Below, piece by piece: positions 42,241-50,791 of a stretch of 64,000 nt of DNA. The notes beneath the pieces are model-generated. The model saw nothing but the letters and a program-made list of their open reading frames with translations, did no database searches and was not told where the DNA came from. How positions within the stretch are numbered: the first letter of the stretch is position 1; the number at the start of each line of letters is the position of its first letter. A program made the position numbers and the translations under genes. The DNA comes from CAZRCZ01 sp964598765 (GTDB lineage: Bacteria; Sumerlaeota; Sumerlaeia; MVZB01; JAJFLK01). The stretch covers positions 40,778 through 104,777 of the forward strand of contig CAZRCZ010000020.1 of NCBI GenBank assembly GCA_964598765.1, in the 5' to 3' direction.

Positions 42241-43140
42241 ATGTCTCCCATTCGCCACATCCCTCAAGCCATGCGACCCCGGCAGTGGTTGAAGAATATT
42301 CTGCTTCTGGCCGGGCTTTATTTCCCCGAAAGCCGGAGCAAGGTTCCCCTTCTGCTTCATCCCGAGGCGATCCGGCGCGCGCTGGCAGGATTCGCTCTTT
42401 TTTGCGCCCTCTCCAGCGCGGTTTATATTTTGAACGACATCATTGACGCGCCGCGCGACCGGCTTCATCCGAAAAAGAAAAACCGCCCCATCGCCGCCGG
42501 ACATTTGGGTTTGGGCGTCGCCATTCTGGTCGGCGTCATTCTGGCCGTCGTCGGTTTGACGGGAGCCTGCGCGCTTTCGTTCGCCTTTTTCCTCTGCGCG
42601 ACGGCTTACCTCGGCATGATGATCGCCTATTCCCTCGCGCTCAAAGAGGTCTTCCTCGTGGACGTGATGATTATCTCGATGGGATTCATCATCCGCGCGG
42701 TGTCGGCGGTGATCGTCCTGCGCTCGCCGAATCTACAGGTGGAGTTGACGCCGTGGTTCGTCATCTGCGTTTTGTTTCTCTCCCTCTTTTTGGCCTTCTG
42801 CAAACGGCGCGGCGAATTGCTCAAGCTGGAGGAAAATGCCGCAAATCACCGCAAGGTTTTGGAGGAATACTCCCACAATCTTCTCGACGTGGGGATCGGC
42901 GTCTGCGCGACGGCGACGATCCTCGCCTACGCCCTTTACGCGACGACCCATCCCCGCCCTTGGATGATGCTGACCACGCTCCCGTTTGTCATTTTCGGCG
43001 TCTTCCGCTACATTCATCTCGCCTATTCGCATCACGAAGGGGACGCGCCCGAGGACGTTCTCCTATCCGATTATTCCCTCATGGGTTGCATCGTCCTTTG
43101 GGGGATGGCTTTGTTGTTGGTTTTCTATCCGGGGGGATGA
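42241..43140 (+). CDS. UbiA-family prenyltransferase, DPPR synthase-like
   Basis: A 299-residue multi-pass membrane protein. The first Asp-rich motif region is NDIIDAPRDRLHPKKKNRP and the arginine/lysine loop is CKRRGELLKLEE, typical of decaprenyl-phosphate phosphoribosyltransferases (the UbiA branch that makes ribosyl-phosphate lipid carriers). The opening MRPRQWLKNILLLAGLYF fits that group. The product would be a polyprenyl sugar phosphate donor for GT-C transferases, several of which are encoded in this window. DprE-type epimerase genes are not seen here. ATG 42241 is preferred to GTG 42229. Confidence 0.85.
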   Translation: MSPIRHIPQAMRPRQWLKNILLLAGLYFPESRSKVPLLLHPEAIRRALAGFALFCALSSAVYILNDIIDAPRDRLHPKKKNRPIAAGHLGLGVAILVGVILAVVGLTGACALSFAFFLCATAYLGMMIAYSLALKEVFLVDVMIISMGFIIRAVSAVIVLRSPNLQVELTPWFVICVLFLSLFLAFCKRRGELLKLEENAANHRKVLEEYSHNLLDVGIGVCATATILAYALYATTHPRPWMMLTTLPFVIFGVFRYIHLAYSHHEGDAPEDVLLSDYSLMGCIVLWGMALLLVFYPGG

Positions 43141-43180
43141 GGATTCGGTTGCATCATCGGAACAATGAAAAGAGGCCGCC

Positions 43181-43708
43181 ATGGGCATCCGCGATGTGAT
43201 CCAAAAGCTCAATGAAATGCAAAGCGACGGCGTCATCGAGCGATACGCATTGGGAGGAGCCGTCGGGGCGACGTTCTATCTCGAACCCGTTTCCACCCTC
43301 GATGTTGACGTATTCATTCACTTTCGAGCCGAGGCTGAAAGTCCGCTCGTGAATCTCGAACCGATCTTCGATTATTTGAAAACCAAAGGCGGCGTCATGA
43401 AGGACGAATACATAGTGCTCTCAGGTTGGCCCGTGCAGTTTCTCCCGGCGGCGAATCCACTGGAGTTGGAGGCGTTGAAGGAGGCGGTTGAGCGCGACGT
43501 CGAGGGAATACCCGCCCAAGTCTTTACCGCCGAGCATTTGGCGGCCATTGCGCTCCGGACCGGACGCGCCAAGGACAAAGCCCGATTGCTTCAATTCATC
43601 GAATCCGGGATCTTGGGTTCATTGCGATTTGAGGCTATCATTAAGCGTCATCATTTATCCGTCCTTTGGAATCGGTTTCAAACGCAGTTTTTGGGCGGGT
43701 CGTCATGA
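43181..43708 (+). CDS. Nucleotidyltransferase-fold protein, possible toxin
   Basis: A 175-residue protein. YALGGAVGATFYLEP followed by STLDVDVFIHF gives the Gly-Gly ... Asp-x-Asp signature of pol-beta-like nucleotidyltransferases. TAEHLAAIALRTGRAKDKAR and the late FEAIIKRHHLS are seen in AbiEii-like and related stand-alone members. The stop overlaps the start of a 67-residue gene (ATGA), the layout of a two-gene toxin-antitoxin module. Nucleotide or tRNA modification is the likely chemistry; the target is unknown. Confidence 0.75.
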   Translation: MGIRDVIQKLNEMQSDGVIERYALGGAVGATFYLEPVSTLDVDVFIHFRAEAESPLVNLEPIFDYLKTKGGVMKDEYIVLSGWPVQFLPAANPLELEALKEAVERDVEGIPAQVFTAEHLAAIALRTGRAKDKARLLQFIESGILGSLRFEAIIKRHHLSVLWNRFQTQFLGGSS

Positions 43709-43908
43709 AGTTCGATCTGAAAAAAGTCCTCGATGGCAAGGCCGTCCTCCGGCGGGAGTTGTCCTCGCTTCCGATTGGGGAGAAGCTTCGGTTGCTTGAC
43801 GCTCTCCGTGAGCGCGAGATCGAGATACGCGGGGCGACGAAAGCGACGCGCCGGACGTCTCGCCGTGATACCTCGACAAAGACGAAGAAGCCCCTCGGAG
43901 CAAAATAA
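43705..43908 (+). CDS. Small partner of the nucleotidyltransferase (possible antitoxin)
   Basis: A 67-residue charged protein, MKFDLKKVLDGKAVLRRELS, with a helical middle (IGEKLRLLDALREREIEIRG) and a basic Ser/Thr/Lys-rich tail. It overlaps the preceding stop codon by four bases, so it is made with the nucleotidyltransferase. Size, charge and coupling suggest an antitoxin or regulatory subunit. No family recognised. Confidence 0.6.
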   Translation: MKFDLKKVLDGKAVLRRELSSLPIGEKLRLLDALREREIEIRGATKATRRTSRRDTSTKTKKPLGAK

Positions 43909-43970
43909 TCGGGACCGTTGACTTGTCATCCGCGATGCTTAGATAACGCGCCTGCGCGAAGGAAAGACGG

Positions 43971-44645
43971 CTATGATTCCGACCCCTTCAACGAGGAAGC
44001 ATTCATCCATTCCCTCGCGTCGTTCAGCAATTCGATCACCGTTTCATCCGACGTCTGGCTGAATTCCTCATAGTGCGCCCCGACGGCCATGAAGTCCTCC
44101 GGCGTTTCGAGGCAAATCAATTCGTCCACTTCGCGTTGAAGGTCCCGAACGGTTTCCGGAGGCGCAACGGGAACGGCGAGAATCAGTTTTTTCACGTTCT
44201 TGCGGCGCAAGCCGCGCAACGCCGCCCGCACCGACGCTCCCGTGGCGATGCCGTCGTCCACGAGAATGACCACGGCTCCATCGAGCGGAACCGGCGCGCG
44301 GCCTTGGCGGTAGGCGTGTTGCCGCCGCGCAATTTCCGCCAACTCGCGCTGAACGGCGCGATGCAGATACGCCTCGCTCACGCCGCAGGCGTCCATCACC
44401 TCTTCATTCAACACCGTCAGGGGATGGTCGCCGTCCACGACCGCGCCGATGGCCAGTTCGGGCTGATCGGGCGCGCCGAGCTTGCGCGCGACGATGATGT
44501 CCAGCGGAGCTTTGAGCGCCTTGGCGATTTCATAGGCGGTTTCGACGCCGCCTCGCGGCAGGGCAAGAACGACGGGACGCTCATTTCTGTAGCGCAACAA
44601 CTCGCGGGCGAGAATTGTTCCGGCTTGTCTGCGATCTTGAAACAT
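43971..44645 (-). CDS. Type I phosphoribosyltransferase
   Basis: A 224-residue protein of the stand-alone phosphoribosyltransferase family. The PRPP-binding motif is VVILVDDGIATGAS; LALPRGGVETAYEIAKAL and DIIVARKLGAPDQPELAIGA are characteristic of the group often fused or adjacent to dienelactone hydrolase-like domains. The hydrolase-like gene is indeed its upstream neighbour on the same strand. The substrate base is unknown. Confidence 0.88.
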   Translation of the reverse strand: MFQDRRQAGTILARELLRYRNERPVVLALPRGGVETAYEIAKALKAPLDIIVARKLGAPDQPELAIGAVVDGDHPLTVLNEEVMDACGVSEAYLHRAVQRELAEIARRQHAYRQGRAPVPLDGAVVILVDDGIATGASVRAALRGLRRKNVKKLILAVPVAPPETVRDLQREVDELICLETPEDFMAVGAHYEEFSQTSDETVIELLNDAREWMNASSLKGSES

Positions 44646-44676
44646 GGAAAAACAACCCGATGCGGAGCGCTAGCCT

Positions 44677-45348
44677 TTATTCCGCGCGAGGTTCGCCCAA
44701 ATGGCGGAGAAACCAATCCCCTGCCAGACGGACGACCTGATCCAAGCTTCCGGGCTCGGCGAACAAATGGGTCGCGCCCGGGACGATCTTCAGCGACTTC
44801 TCGCAATTCATCCGCGCATACGCCCATTCGTTCAAGCGAATGACCTCGTCGTCGTCTCCGCCGACAATAAGCAAGGTCGGCGAACGAACCTCCAAGAGGG
44901 CGGATCCGGCAAGATCGGGACGGCCTCCCCGCGAGACGATGGCTCCGATTTCCTGCCCGGCAATCGCGGCGGCGACCAGCGCGGCTCCCGCTCCCGTGCT
45001 CGCCCCGAAATATCCGATCGGGAGCGAGCGAATCCCCTCGGCGCGACTTGCCCATCGCGTCGCGTAGAGCAGACGCCGGGCCAGAAACTGAACGTCGAAG
45101 ACGTTTTCCCGATTCTCCGATTCCTCCTCGGTCAGGAGATCGAACAGGAGCGTGGCGAGTCCCTTTTGCTCCAACTCGCGCGCCACGAACGTATTGCGCG
45201 GACTCAATCGGCTACTGCCGCTTCCGTGGGCAAAAATCACGAGACCCGCGGCATCGGCGGGAACATGCAAGGTTCCTTCCAATCGCGCGGCGTCGGCCAG
45301 TATCCGGACCGATTTTTCCAATCCCAGTTCTTGTGTTGCGGTTGCCAT
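44677..45348 (-). CDS. Dienelactone hydrolase-like alpha/beta hydrolase
   Basis: A 223-residue alpha/beta hydrolase. It has the HGSGSSR oxyanion region, nucleophile elbow YFGASTGAGAAL (Ser), an acidic residue in LLIVGGDDDEVI and the final catalytic His in GATHLFAEPG. This variant is typically fused to, or encoded next to, a phosphoribosyltransferase, as here (31-bp gap). ATG 45348 is nine bases after AGGAGG; the earlier ATG 45357 abuts the Shine-Dalgarno site. The substrate is unknown. Confidence 0.88.
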   Translation of the reverse strand: MATATQELGLEKSVRILADAARLEGTLHVPADAAGLVIFAHGSGSSRLSPRNTFVARELEQKGLATLLFDLLTEEESENRENVFDVQFLARRLLYATRWASRAEGIRSLPIGYFGASTGAGAALVAAAIAGQEIGAIVSRGGRPDLAGSALLEVRSPTLLIVGGDDDEVIRLNEWAYARMNCEKSLKIVPGATHLFAEPGSLDQVVRLAGDWFLRHLGEPRAE

Positions 45349-45533
45349 GATGGACATCCTCCTACTCTCCACTGACAGGCATGGCATAATTCGCGCCAAA
45401 CGAGACAGGAGCCGTAAATAATGTCAAATCAGCATTCGGTGCAATTTTGGTAGATAAGCCGACCCATCAAGAATGCAACGCTGTTGCAGATGGAGTATTC
45501 AGCGGGCGGAAGGAACCAAATACAGATACTATC

Positions 45534-47846
45534 TCAACTCGCCGCCGGAGCCAGCGCGGGGGAGGAAGGCTCGCGCGGGGCTTCCTTGCGGACTTGTGCC
45601 GGATAGGCAATCCGGTGGTGGAACCGCGCCTTGAGGGTCTTGATGAACGATTCGCGGATTTGAAACAAATCGCGCATCGTCAAATCGCACTCGTCGAATT
45701 GGCCGTCGTTGAACCGCTCCGAAACCGCCTGCGCCACAACCCGGCGCAAGTCGTTCTCATTGACCTGCGGTTGCGTGAAAACCGACGTGGCGATCGCCTC
45801 GGTGGAATCGGCCAGCAACACAATCGCCGCCTCGATGGTTTGCGGTTTCGGTCCGGGATAGCGGAAATCCTCCTCCCGCACGACGTCGGTTCGTTCCGTT
45901 TCCTCGTAGCGTTGCAGGGCTTCGGAATAGAAATAACGGATGAGGCCGGTTCCGTGGTGTTGGGGAATGAAGTCAATTACCTTGTCCGGCAGACCGAATT
46001 TCTTGGCCATTTCCATCCCCTCCTTGACGTGGTTCTTGATGATGAGGGTGCTCATGTAAGGGGAAAGGCGGGAGTGGGATTTCTTGTCGTCGAACGTCAC
46101 CTGATTTTCGGAGAAATACTTCGGCTTGAGCATTTTACCGACGTCGTGGAAATAGGCTCCGGCGCGCACGAGCAGGAAATTCGCCCCGATGGACTCGGCG
46201 GCGGATTCCGCCAGTTTGGTCACGTTCAAGACGTGCTGATAAGTTCCGGGAGCTTTCTCCTCCAACATGCGCATCAACGGGTGCTGGGGCCCGGTGATTT
46301 CCAAAAGCCGAATGTCGGTGACGACGCCGAAGGCTCGCTCGAAGATGACCATGAGGGGCAATGTCGCCGCGGCGCAAGTCAACCCGTTGACGAAAGCCCA
46401 AAAAACCAAGGGCGGATCGGGCTTGGCGGGAATCCGGAAGAGCGCCAAGATGCAGACCGTCGCCACGTTGACGACGCCGACGCGCATTCCCGCCGTCATG
46501 ACGTCCTTGCGTTCGCGGATGGATTGGAGCGAGACGACGGCCATGAACCCGCCGAACATCGAAAAAACTTGAAAATCCAGATTTTGCCCCGTCGCCAAGC
46601 CGTATAAAACCCCGCAAAGCAGAACAAGAATGAATCCGACTTGCGGTCCAATCATGATCGCCGACAACATGCCGACGAGCGAAGTCGGAAAGAAAACCCA
46701 TTGAAACTGCGGAAGGACGTCCAGAAGGTCGGTCAATCTGCCGATCCCCATCACGAGAAGAATGGGAAGGGCCATCATCGTGACGTTGCCCGCGGTGAAG
46801 GCGACCGCGCCGCGCATGCGGCTCAAATACAATCCGGCGGCGGCAAAGCAGGTGAACGTCATCAAAAGAACGCCGACGACGCTGGTGAGAAAATTGCGGC
46901 GCCGCAGGCTGTTAACGTCCACGAGCGTCGGCAGAAGCGATTCGCCGATCTTGTCCCCCCTGCGCGCGATAATCTCCCCCTTCTCGTAGGTTTTCATCAC
47001 CGGATTTTTCTCCAGCGCGGCAAGTTGCTCGTTTAACTTGGATTCGCTGGTTTCGCGGTCGTATTCCAGATTGGGGGTGATGACCTGCATGAGGATTTTG
47101 ACCGCCAACTCTGCCTCGGGCCGCTGGGCGCCGGAGGGATAAAACTCGCGCAGTTCGGTTTCGCTCAAGTGGCGCCGCGCGTCGGTCGGCCAACCGAGCG
47201 GCTCTTCATCTTGAAATCGGCTCAGGAATTCCGCGGGAACCCCGCGAAGATTGATGCGAGCCACGCTCCGGTGCGCGTTGAACAACCCCTTGTCGTTCAC
47301 GATCAGTTTGGATCCGAGCGTGCGGTTGGCGGCGGTCACCAAATGATCGCGCATCTGCCGGAGATTGATGTCCTTGAACAACGCCTCAAGGTCCTCGTTC
47401 TTGAGGCGAATTTCCGCCTTGCGGTAAAGCTCGTCGCTGATTTTCTGAACGTCGGATCCGGTCTCCGGGTGATACGCCAGCAGAACCTCGAATCCTTGCC
47501 GAAGACGCTCGACGGCGCGACTTCTCACCGCGGGCAAATACGCCCACGTTCGCGCGTAATGTTGCCGGAGATTTTCCCGCGCCGTCTGATTGGCGTCCAC
47601 GTCCACGACTTCGAGATTATCCGGAGCGCGGACTTCGGCGGGGAGAGGTTTGCCCGGCGCGAGCGGAATCAGACGGGGCAACGGGGTCAGGAAAAAGACC
47701 GTGAGAACGTAGGTGGCGACGATCGCGCCCCATGTCTTCCATTTGGCCTTGGCCTGCGCGATACTGCCGGACCTCGGACGGTCGCCGTACTCCGGAGCGC
47801 GCGAACTTCCCGCTTGGGGATGATGGGGAGGATTGCTTTTTCCCAT
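45534..47846 (-). CDS. 7TM-HD family cyclic-di-AMP phosphodiesterase (PgpH/YqfF-like)
   Basis: A 770-residue membrane protein. One N-terminal transmembrane helix (about 38-55) is followed by a large extracytoplasmic 7TMR-HDED-type domain (about 60-300), seven transmembrane helices (about 315-510) and a cytoplasmic HD domain. HD motifs are HVLNVTKLAESAAESIG, AYFHDVGK (His567), KNHVKEGMEMAKKFGLP and PQHHGTGLIRYFY. This is the PgpH architecture, which hydrolyses c-di-AMP. It is the second gene after phoH, an arrangement found in many bacteria (phoH-yqfF). The normal downstream ybeY is not present. Confidence 0.93.
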   Translation of the reverse strand: MGKSNPPHHPQAGSSRAPEYGDRPRSGSIAQAKAKWKTWGAIVATYVLTVFFLTPLPRLIPLAPGKPLPAEVRAPDNLEVVDVDANQTARENLRQHYARTWAYLPAVRSRAVERLRQGFEVLLAYHPETGSDVQKISDELYRKAEIRLKNEDLEALFKDINLRQMRDHLVTAANRTLGSKLIVNDKGLFNAHRSVARINLRGVPAEFLSRFQDEEPLGWPTDARRHLSETELREFYPSGAQRPEAELAVKILMQVITPNLEYDRETSESKLNEQLAALEKNPVMKTYEKGEIIARRGDKIGESLLPTLVDVNSLRRRNFLTSVVGVLLMTFTCFAAAGLYLSRMRGAVAFTAGNVTMMALPILLVMGIGRLTDLLDVLPQFQWVFFPTSLVGMLSAIMIGPQVGFILVLLCGVLYGLATGQNLDFQVFSMFGGFMAVVSLQSIRERKDVMTAGMRVGVVNVATVCILALFRIPAKPDPPLVFWAFVNGLTCAAATLPLMVIFERAFGVVTDIRLLEITGPQHPLMRMLEEKAPGTYQHVLNVTKLAESAAESIGANFLLVRAGAYFHDVGKMLKPKYFSENQVTFDDKKSHSRLSPYMSTLIIKNHVKEGMEMAKKFGLPDKVIDFIPQHHGTGLIRYFYSEALQRYEETERTDVVREEDFRYPGPKPQTIEAAIVLLADSTEAIATSVFTQPQVNENDLRRVVAQAVSERFNDGQFDECDLTMRDLFQIRESFIKTLKARFHHRIAYPAQVRKEAPREPSSPALAPAAS

Positions 47847-47872
47847 ATTACGGCTGATCCGTCGGGTTGCCG

Positions 47873-48814
47873 CTACCTTTCATGCGGGCGATGTTGCGAA
47901 TCGCTCCTGCCTTTGGATTCGTAAGCCTGAATAATCTTTTGCACCAATTCGTGCCGCACGACGTCCTTGCGGGTGAAATGGACAAACTCGATTTCAGGAA
48001 CGTCGGCCAAAATTTCCTGAACGTGGATCAACCCCGACGGGCGCGTGCGCGGCAGATCCACCTGCGTGACGTCGCCGGTGATGACCAATTTGCTCTCGAA
48101 TCCCATCCGCGTCAGGAACATTTTCATTTGCTCGATGGAGGTGTTTTGCGCCTCGTCCAAAATGACGAAGCTGTTGTTCAGCGTCCGTCCCCGCATGTAG
48201 GCCAGCGGCGCGATCTCGATGACGCCATTATCCACGAACTCCCGGATTTTTTCCGCTTCCATCATTTCGTAAAGCGCGTCGTAGAGGGGACGAACGTAGG
48301 GATCGAATTTCTGCGAAATGTCGCCGGGCAGATAACCAAGGCTCTCTCCGGCTTCGACGACGGGCCGGACCAAAATGATCCGCGTCGCCTTACCTTCAGT
48401 CAGACATGAGACGGCCATCGCCATCGCCAGATAGGTTTTTCCCGTTCCTGCGGGTCCGATGCAAAAGACAATGTCCTTGTTTCGGATCGAAGCGACGTAA
48501 TGCTTTTGCGCGGCGGTCAGCGGCGTCAGGCGTGTCTTGGGGTTGGGGAGAGGAATTGTCTCCAACAAAAGCTCCGGCGACATCCCTTCTTCGGCGCTCT
48601 CAATCGGGGCGAGGGCGTGATGTAGCTGGCGGTCGGTCAGTTGGGTGGGATGCGAGCGGGAAACGGTCAGCAGATCGCTGATCACGCGATAGGCGGTTTC
48701 AACTTCCTCGCTCGTTCCGCTCAGGCGGATTTCATTTCCGCGCGGAATGATCTTGGCCTTGAGTCGTCCTTGAATTTTGCGCAGACGACGATCCTGATCG
48801 CCGCAAAAAGCCAA
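47873..48814 (-). CDS. PhoH-family ATPase (PhoL/YbeZ type)
   Basis: A 313-residue PhoH ATPase, an RNA-linked P-loop protein. It has Walker A GPAGTGKT (about 118-125), RPVVEAGESLGYLPGD, Walker B FVILDEAQNTS and VITGDVTQVDLP. The start is doubtful. The KH-like opening continues in frame upstream (KVITLDRDEVLAFCGDQD) without any ATG, GTG or TTG, so TTG 48814 probably truncates it. A GTG at 48909 in another frame would fit if one frameshift lies near 48860. It lies directly upstream of the PgpH-like gene. Confidence 0.9.
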   Translation of the reverse strand: MAFCGDQDRRLRKIQGRLKAKIIPRGNEIRLSGTSEEVETAYRVISDLLTVSRSHPTQLTDRQLHHALAPIESAEEGMSPELLLETIPLPNPKTRLTPLTAAQKHYVASIRNKDIVFCIGPAGTGKTYLAMAMAVSCLTEGKATRIILVRPVVEAGESLGYLPGDISQKFDPYVRPLYDALYEMMEAEKIREFVDNGVIEIAPLAYMRGRTLNNSFVILDEAQNTSIEQMKMFLTRMGFESKLVITGDVTQVDLPRTRPSGLIHVQEILADVPEIEFVHFTRKDVVRHELVQKIIQAYESKGRSDSQHRPHER

Positions 48815-48909
48815 AACCTCGTCGCGGTCCAGCGTGATGACCTTCTGAATTTTGGGAATGAGACTGATAAGGCAAACTCCCGGTTTTGGGTCTCCGGTTG
48901 AATTTTCAC

Positions 48910-49472
48910 GGCCTAGGCGACTGGAGTTAAAATTGTTTCGCCCAACCTCGCAACGCCAAGCATATCAATCCGATGCCGACTACATCAATAGAGAACGAAG
49001 TTGATGCCCTCGCAACGTAAAAATATCCGATTATTGGATGCTCGCTCACGCTCGTGGCTCGGACGGAACAAAACCTGCAAATCGGCAGGCAAGATGCCTG
49101 CCCCGCATTTAATTGGAGAAAGAGTAGGAGGCTGAGAATGAGAAGGATATGAATATAATGAGAGAGAGATAGAGAGAGGCGAGGGACGCGTCCGGCAGAA
49201 GGAAATGGACGAAAGAGGAGGGTGCCCTGATTTGGCACGGCCACCCTCAGCGGTGCCCCCGCGCGCGTGTGCCGCGAATCGAACGGATTCCAGCTTACGG
49301 GTCTGTCCAGCGAATACATGTTCGACCTCTTCAAACCCCCATACGGCAGTCTCTGAATTTCCCAAAATGAAAACTGCGCTAATCGCATTTCGCTTCCACG
49401 GACGCGATTTTTCGGGTAGGCTCTCCACTCCGATCCCCATCGCAATCGGCTGGTTTTGGGTCAGATTCGTGG
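48910..49472. repeat. Intergenic repeats: CTCGCTCACGCTCGTGGCTC, ATGCCTGCC and GA-rich runs
   Basis: A diverged copy of the GAGCCGCGACC family lies at 49040-49062. The palindrome GGCAGGCAAGATGCCTGCC is at 49083-49101, a GAGA/GAATGAGAAG run at 49118-49185, and a GGGTGCC...GGCACGGCCACCC hairpin near 49220-49246. No gene is seen in these 563 bases. Confidence 0.7.
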
Positions 49473-50657
49473 ATGAAAATCGCGCCCCTACAAAATTCGT
49501 TCCGGCGGTTTGAGTCGTCGCGGAGTTTCCATCTTATCCTTTACGGTTTGATCCTCGCGGCGTTGACTTATCGTCTCATCGCCTGTTTTCTGATCCCCGC
49601 CGAAACGTCGGACGTTTTCCGCAACCTCGGCTACGGCATTCATGCCTTCGACGACAACTTTTCGCTCTACCGCACCCGCGCCGAAAATTTCTTTCCGGAG
49701 CTTTGGTGCCACATCTGGCGTCATCTCCGGTTCTTTTATCCGCCGGTCACGCTGGTTTTCTTTTATCTTTTTTATCCACTGGGCTTGGGGATTTTCTGGG
49801 CGAAGCTCGCGTTGACGATGATGGAGTTGCTCTGCGCGTGGCTTTTCAAGAAGCATGTTTCCCTTCTCGCGGCGACGCTTTATTTTTGCGCTCCCGTTTC
49901 CCTCTGGTATTCTTCGCGCGAGGGACAATTCGAGGCCCTTCAAACGCTCTTCATTATTCTGGCCTGTCTTTCCGTTCACAAAAAGAAGTGGTTGCTCGCG
50001 GGATTCTTCTTCGCCTTCTCGATCCAGGTCAAACACTTTGGCGTCCTATTGTTTCCGTGGATTGCCCACGAAATCTGGCGCGCCGAACCGAGGGATCAAC
50101 TTCGCCGGCGCTTAAAGGAATCGGTCTTGGGCGCGATCTTGGGATTCCTCCCTTTCTCGGGTTATTACGTTCAGGAGCCGAGATTATTTTTCATCGCGGC
50201 GCAAGGAAACGATATGAAATCGGGATTCAATCCTTACGCTTGGAATCCCTTCAACGCCGCGAATTTCGGTTGGATGCCCCATTGGATGGTCATTTGGAAC
50301 GCGGTTTTCGCCGGAGCGATTCTGATCGTTCTTCTGGCGGCGGCGATTCGCGCCCCACGCAACGGCGACTCGCGTTTTGCGCTCCTGCCGCTTGCGCTGT
50401 TCTGGTTGCTCATCAAATCCATGGGTTGGGTCCAATTTTGGTATCTGATTTTCGCCCCCGCCTTTTGTTTCTGCTTCCCAAACCGCAAAAGACTCATCTA
50501 CATTCTTCTCGTCCTGCATTTTTTTCTTGAAGCCCGGAGCATCACGATGATCTTGGACGATCCCGCCGGACCCCGGACCGTTGGTCTGGTTCATGAGCAA
50601 ATGCTTCAATGCATGTTTCGCGGTCCCCGCCGCTACATTCCCGATCAACCACGATGA
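49473..50657 (+). CDS. GT-C-like membrane mannosyltransferase (GT87/PIG-like)
   Basis: A 394-residue protein with about nine transmembrane helices. The first loop reads IPAETSDVFRNLGYGIHAFD, with an acidic residue in the position of the catalytic Asp of GT-C enzymes. YPPVTLVFFYLFYPLG, REGQFEALQTLFIILAC and FAFSIQVKHFGVLLFPW follow the pattern of polyprenyl-phosphomannose-dependent transferases (GT87 and relatives). Its 3' end lies near the adaptor-protein gene, with the next possible start overlapping the stop. Acceptor unknown. Confidence 0.75.
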   Translation: MKIAPLQNSFRRFESSRSFHLILYGLILAALTYRLIACFLIPAETSDVFRNLGYGIHAFDDNFSLYRTRAENFFPELWCHIWRHLRFFYPPVTLVFFYLFYPLGLGIFWAKLALTMMELLCAWLFKKHVSLLAATLYFCAPVSLWYSSREGQFEALQTLFIILACLSVHKKKWLLAGFFFAFSIQVKHFGVLLFPWIAHEIWRAEPRDQLRRRLKESVLGAILGFLPFSGYYVQEPRLFFIAAQGNDMKSGFNPYAWNPFNAANFGWMPHWMVIWNAVFAGAILIVLLAAAIRAPRNGDSRFALLPLALFWLLIKSMGWVQFWYLIFAPAFCFCFPNRKRLIYILLVLHFFLEARSITMILDDPAGPRTVGLVHEQMLQCMFRGPRRYIPDQPR

Positions 50658-50791
50658 CCCAAATCGAACGCAAAGCAAGGTTCGACCCAACCGTTCTTTT
50701 CATGCTACCCTGTGGAAGGACCAAACCATTTTTTCTTCATCCGATTCAAGTAAACGGACGCCGAAAAGAAAATTCCCGACGAACCATCATC

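Noticed and set aside
45447..46607. 386-residue plus-strand frame
   Set aside because: Antisense to the C-terminal HD domain of the PgpH-like protein, whose motifs are clear.
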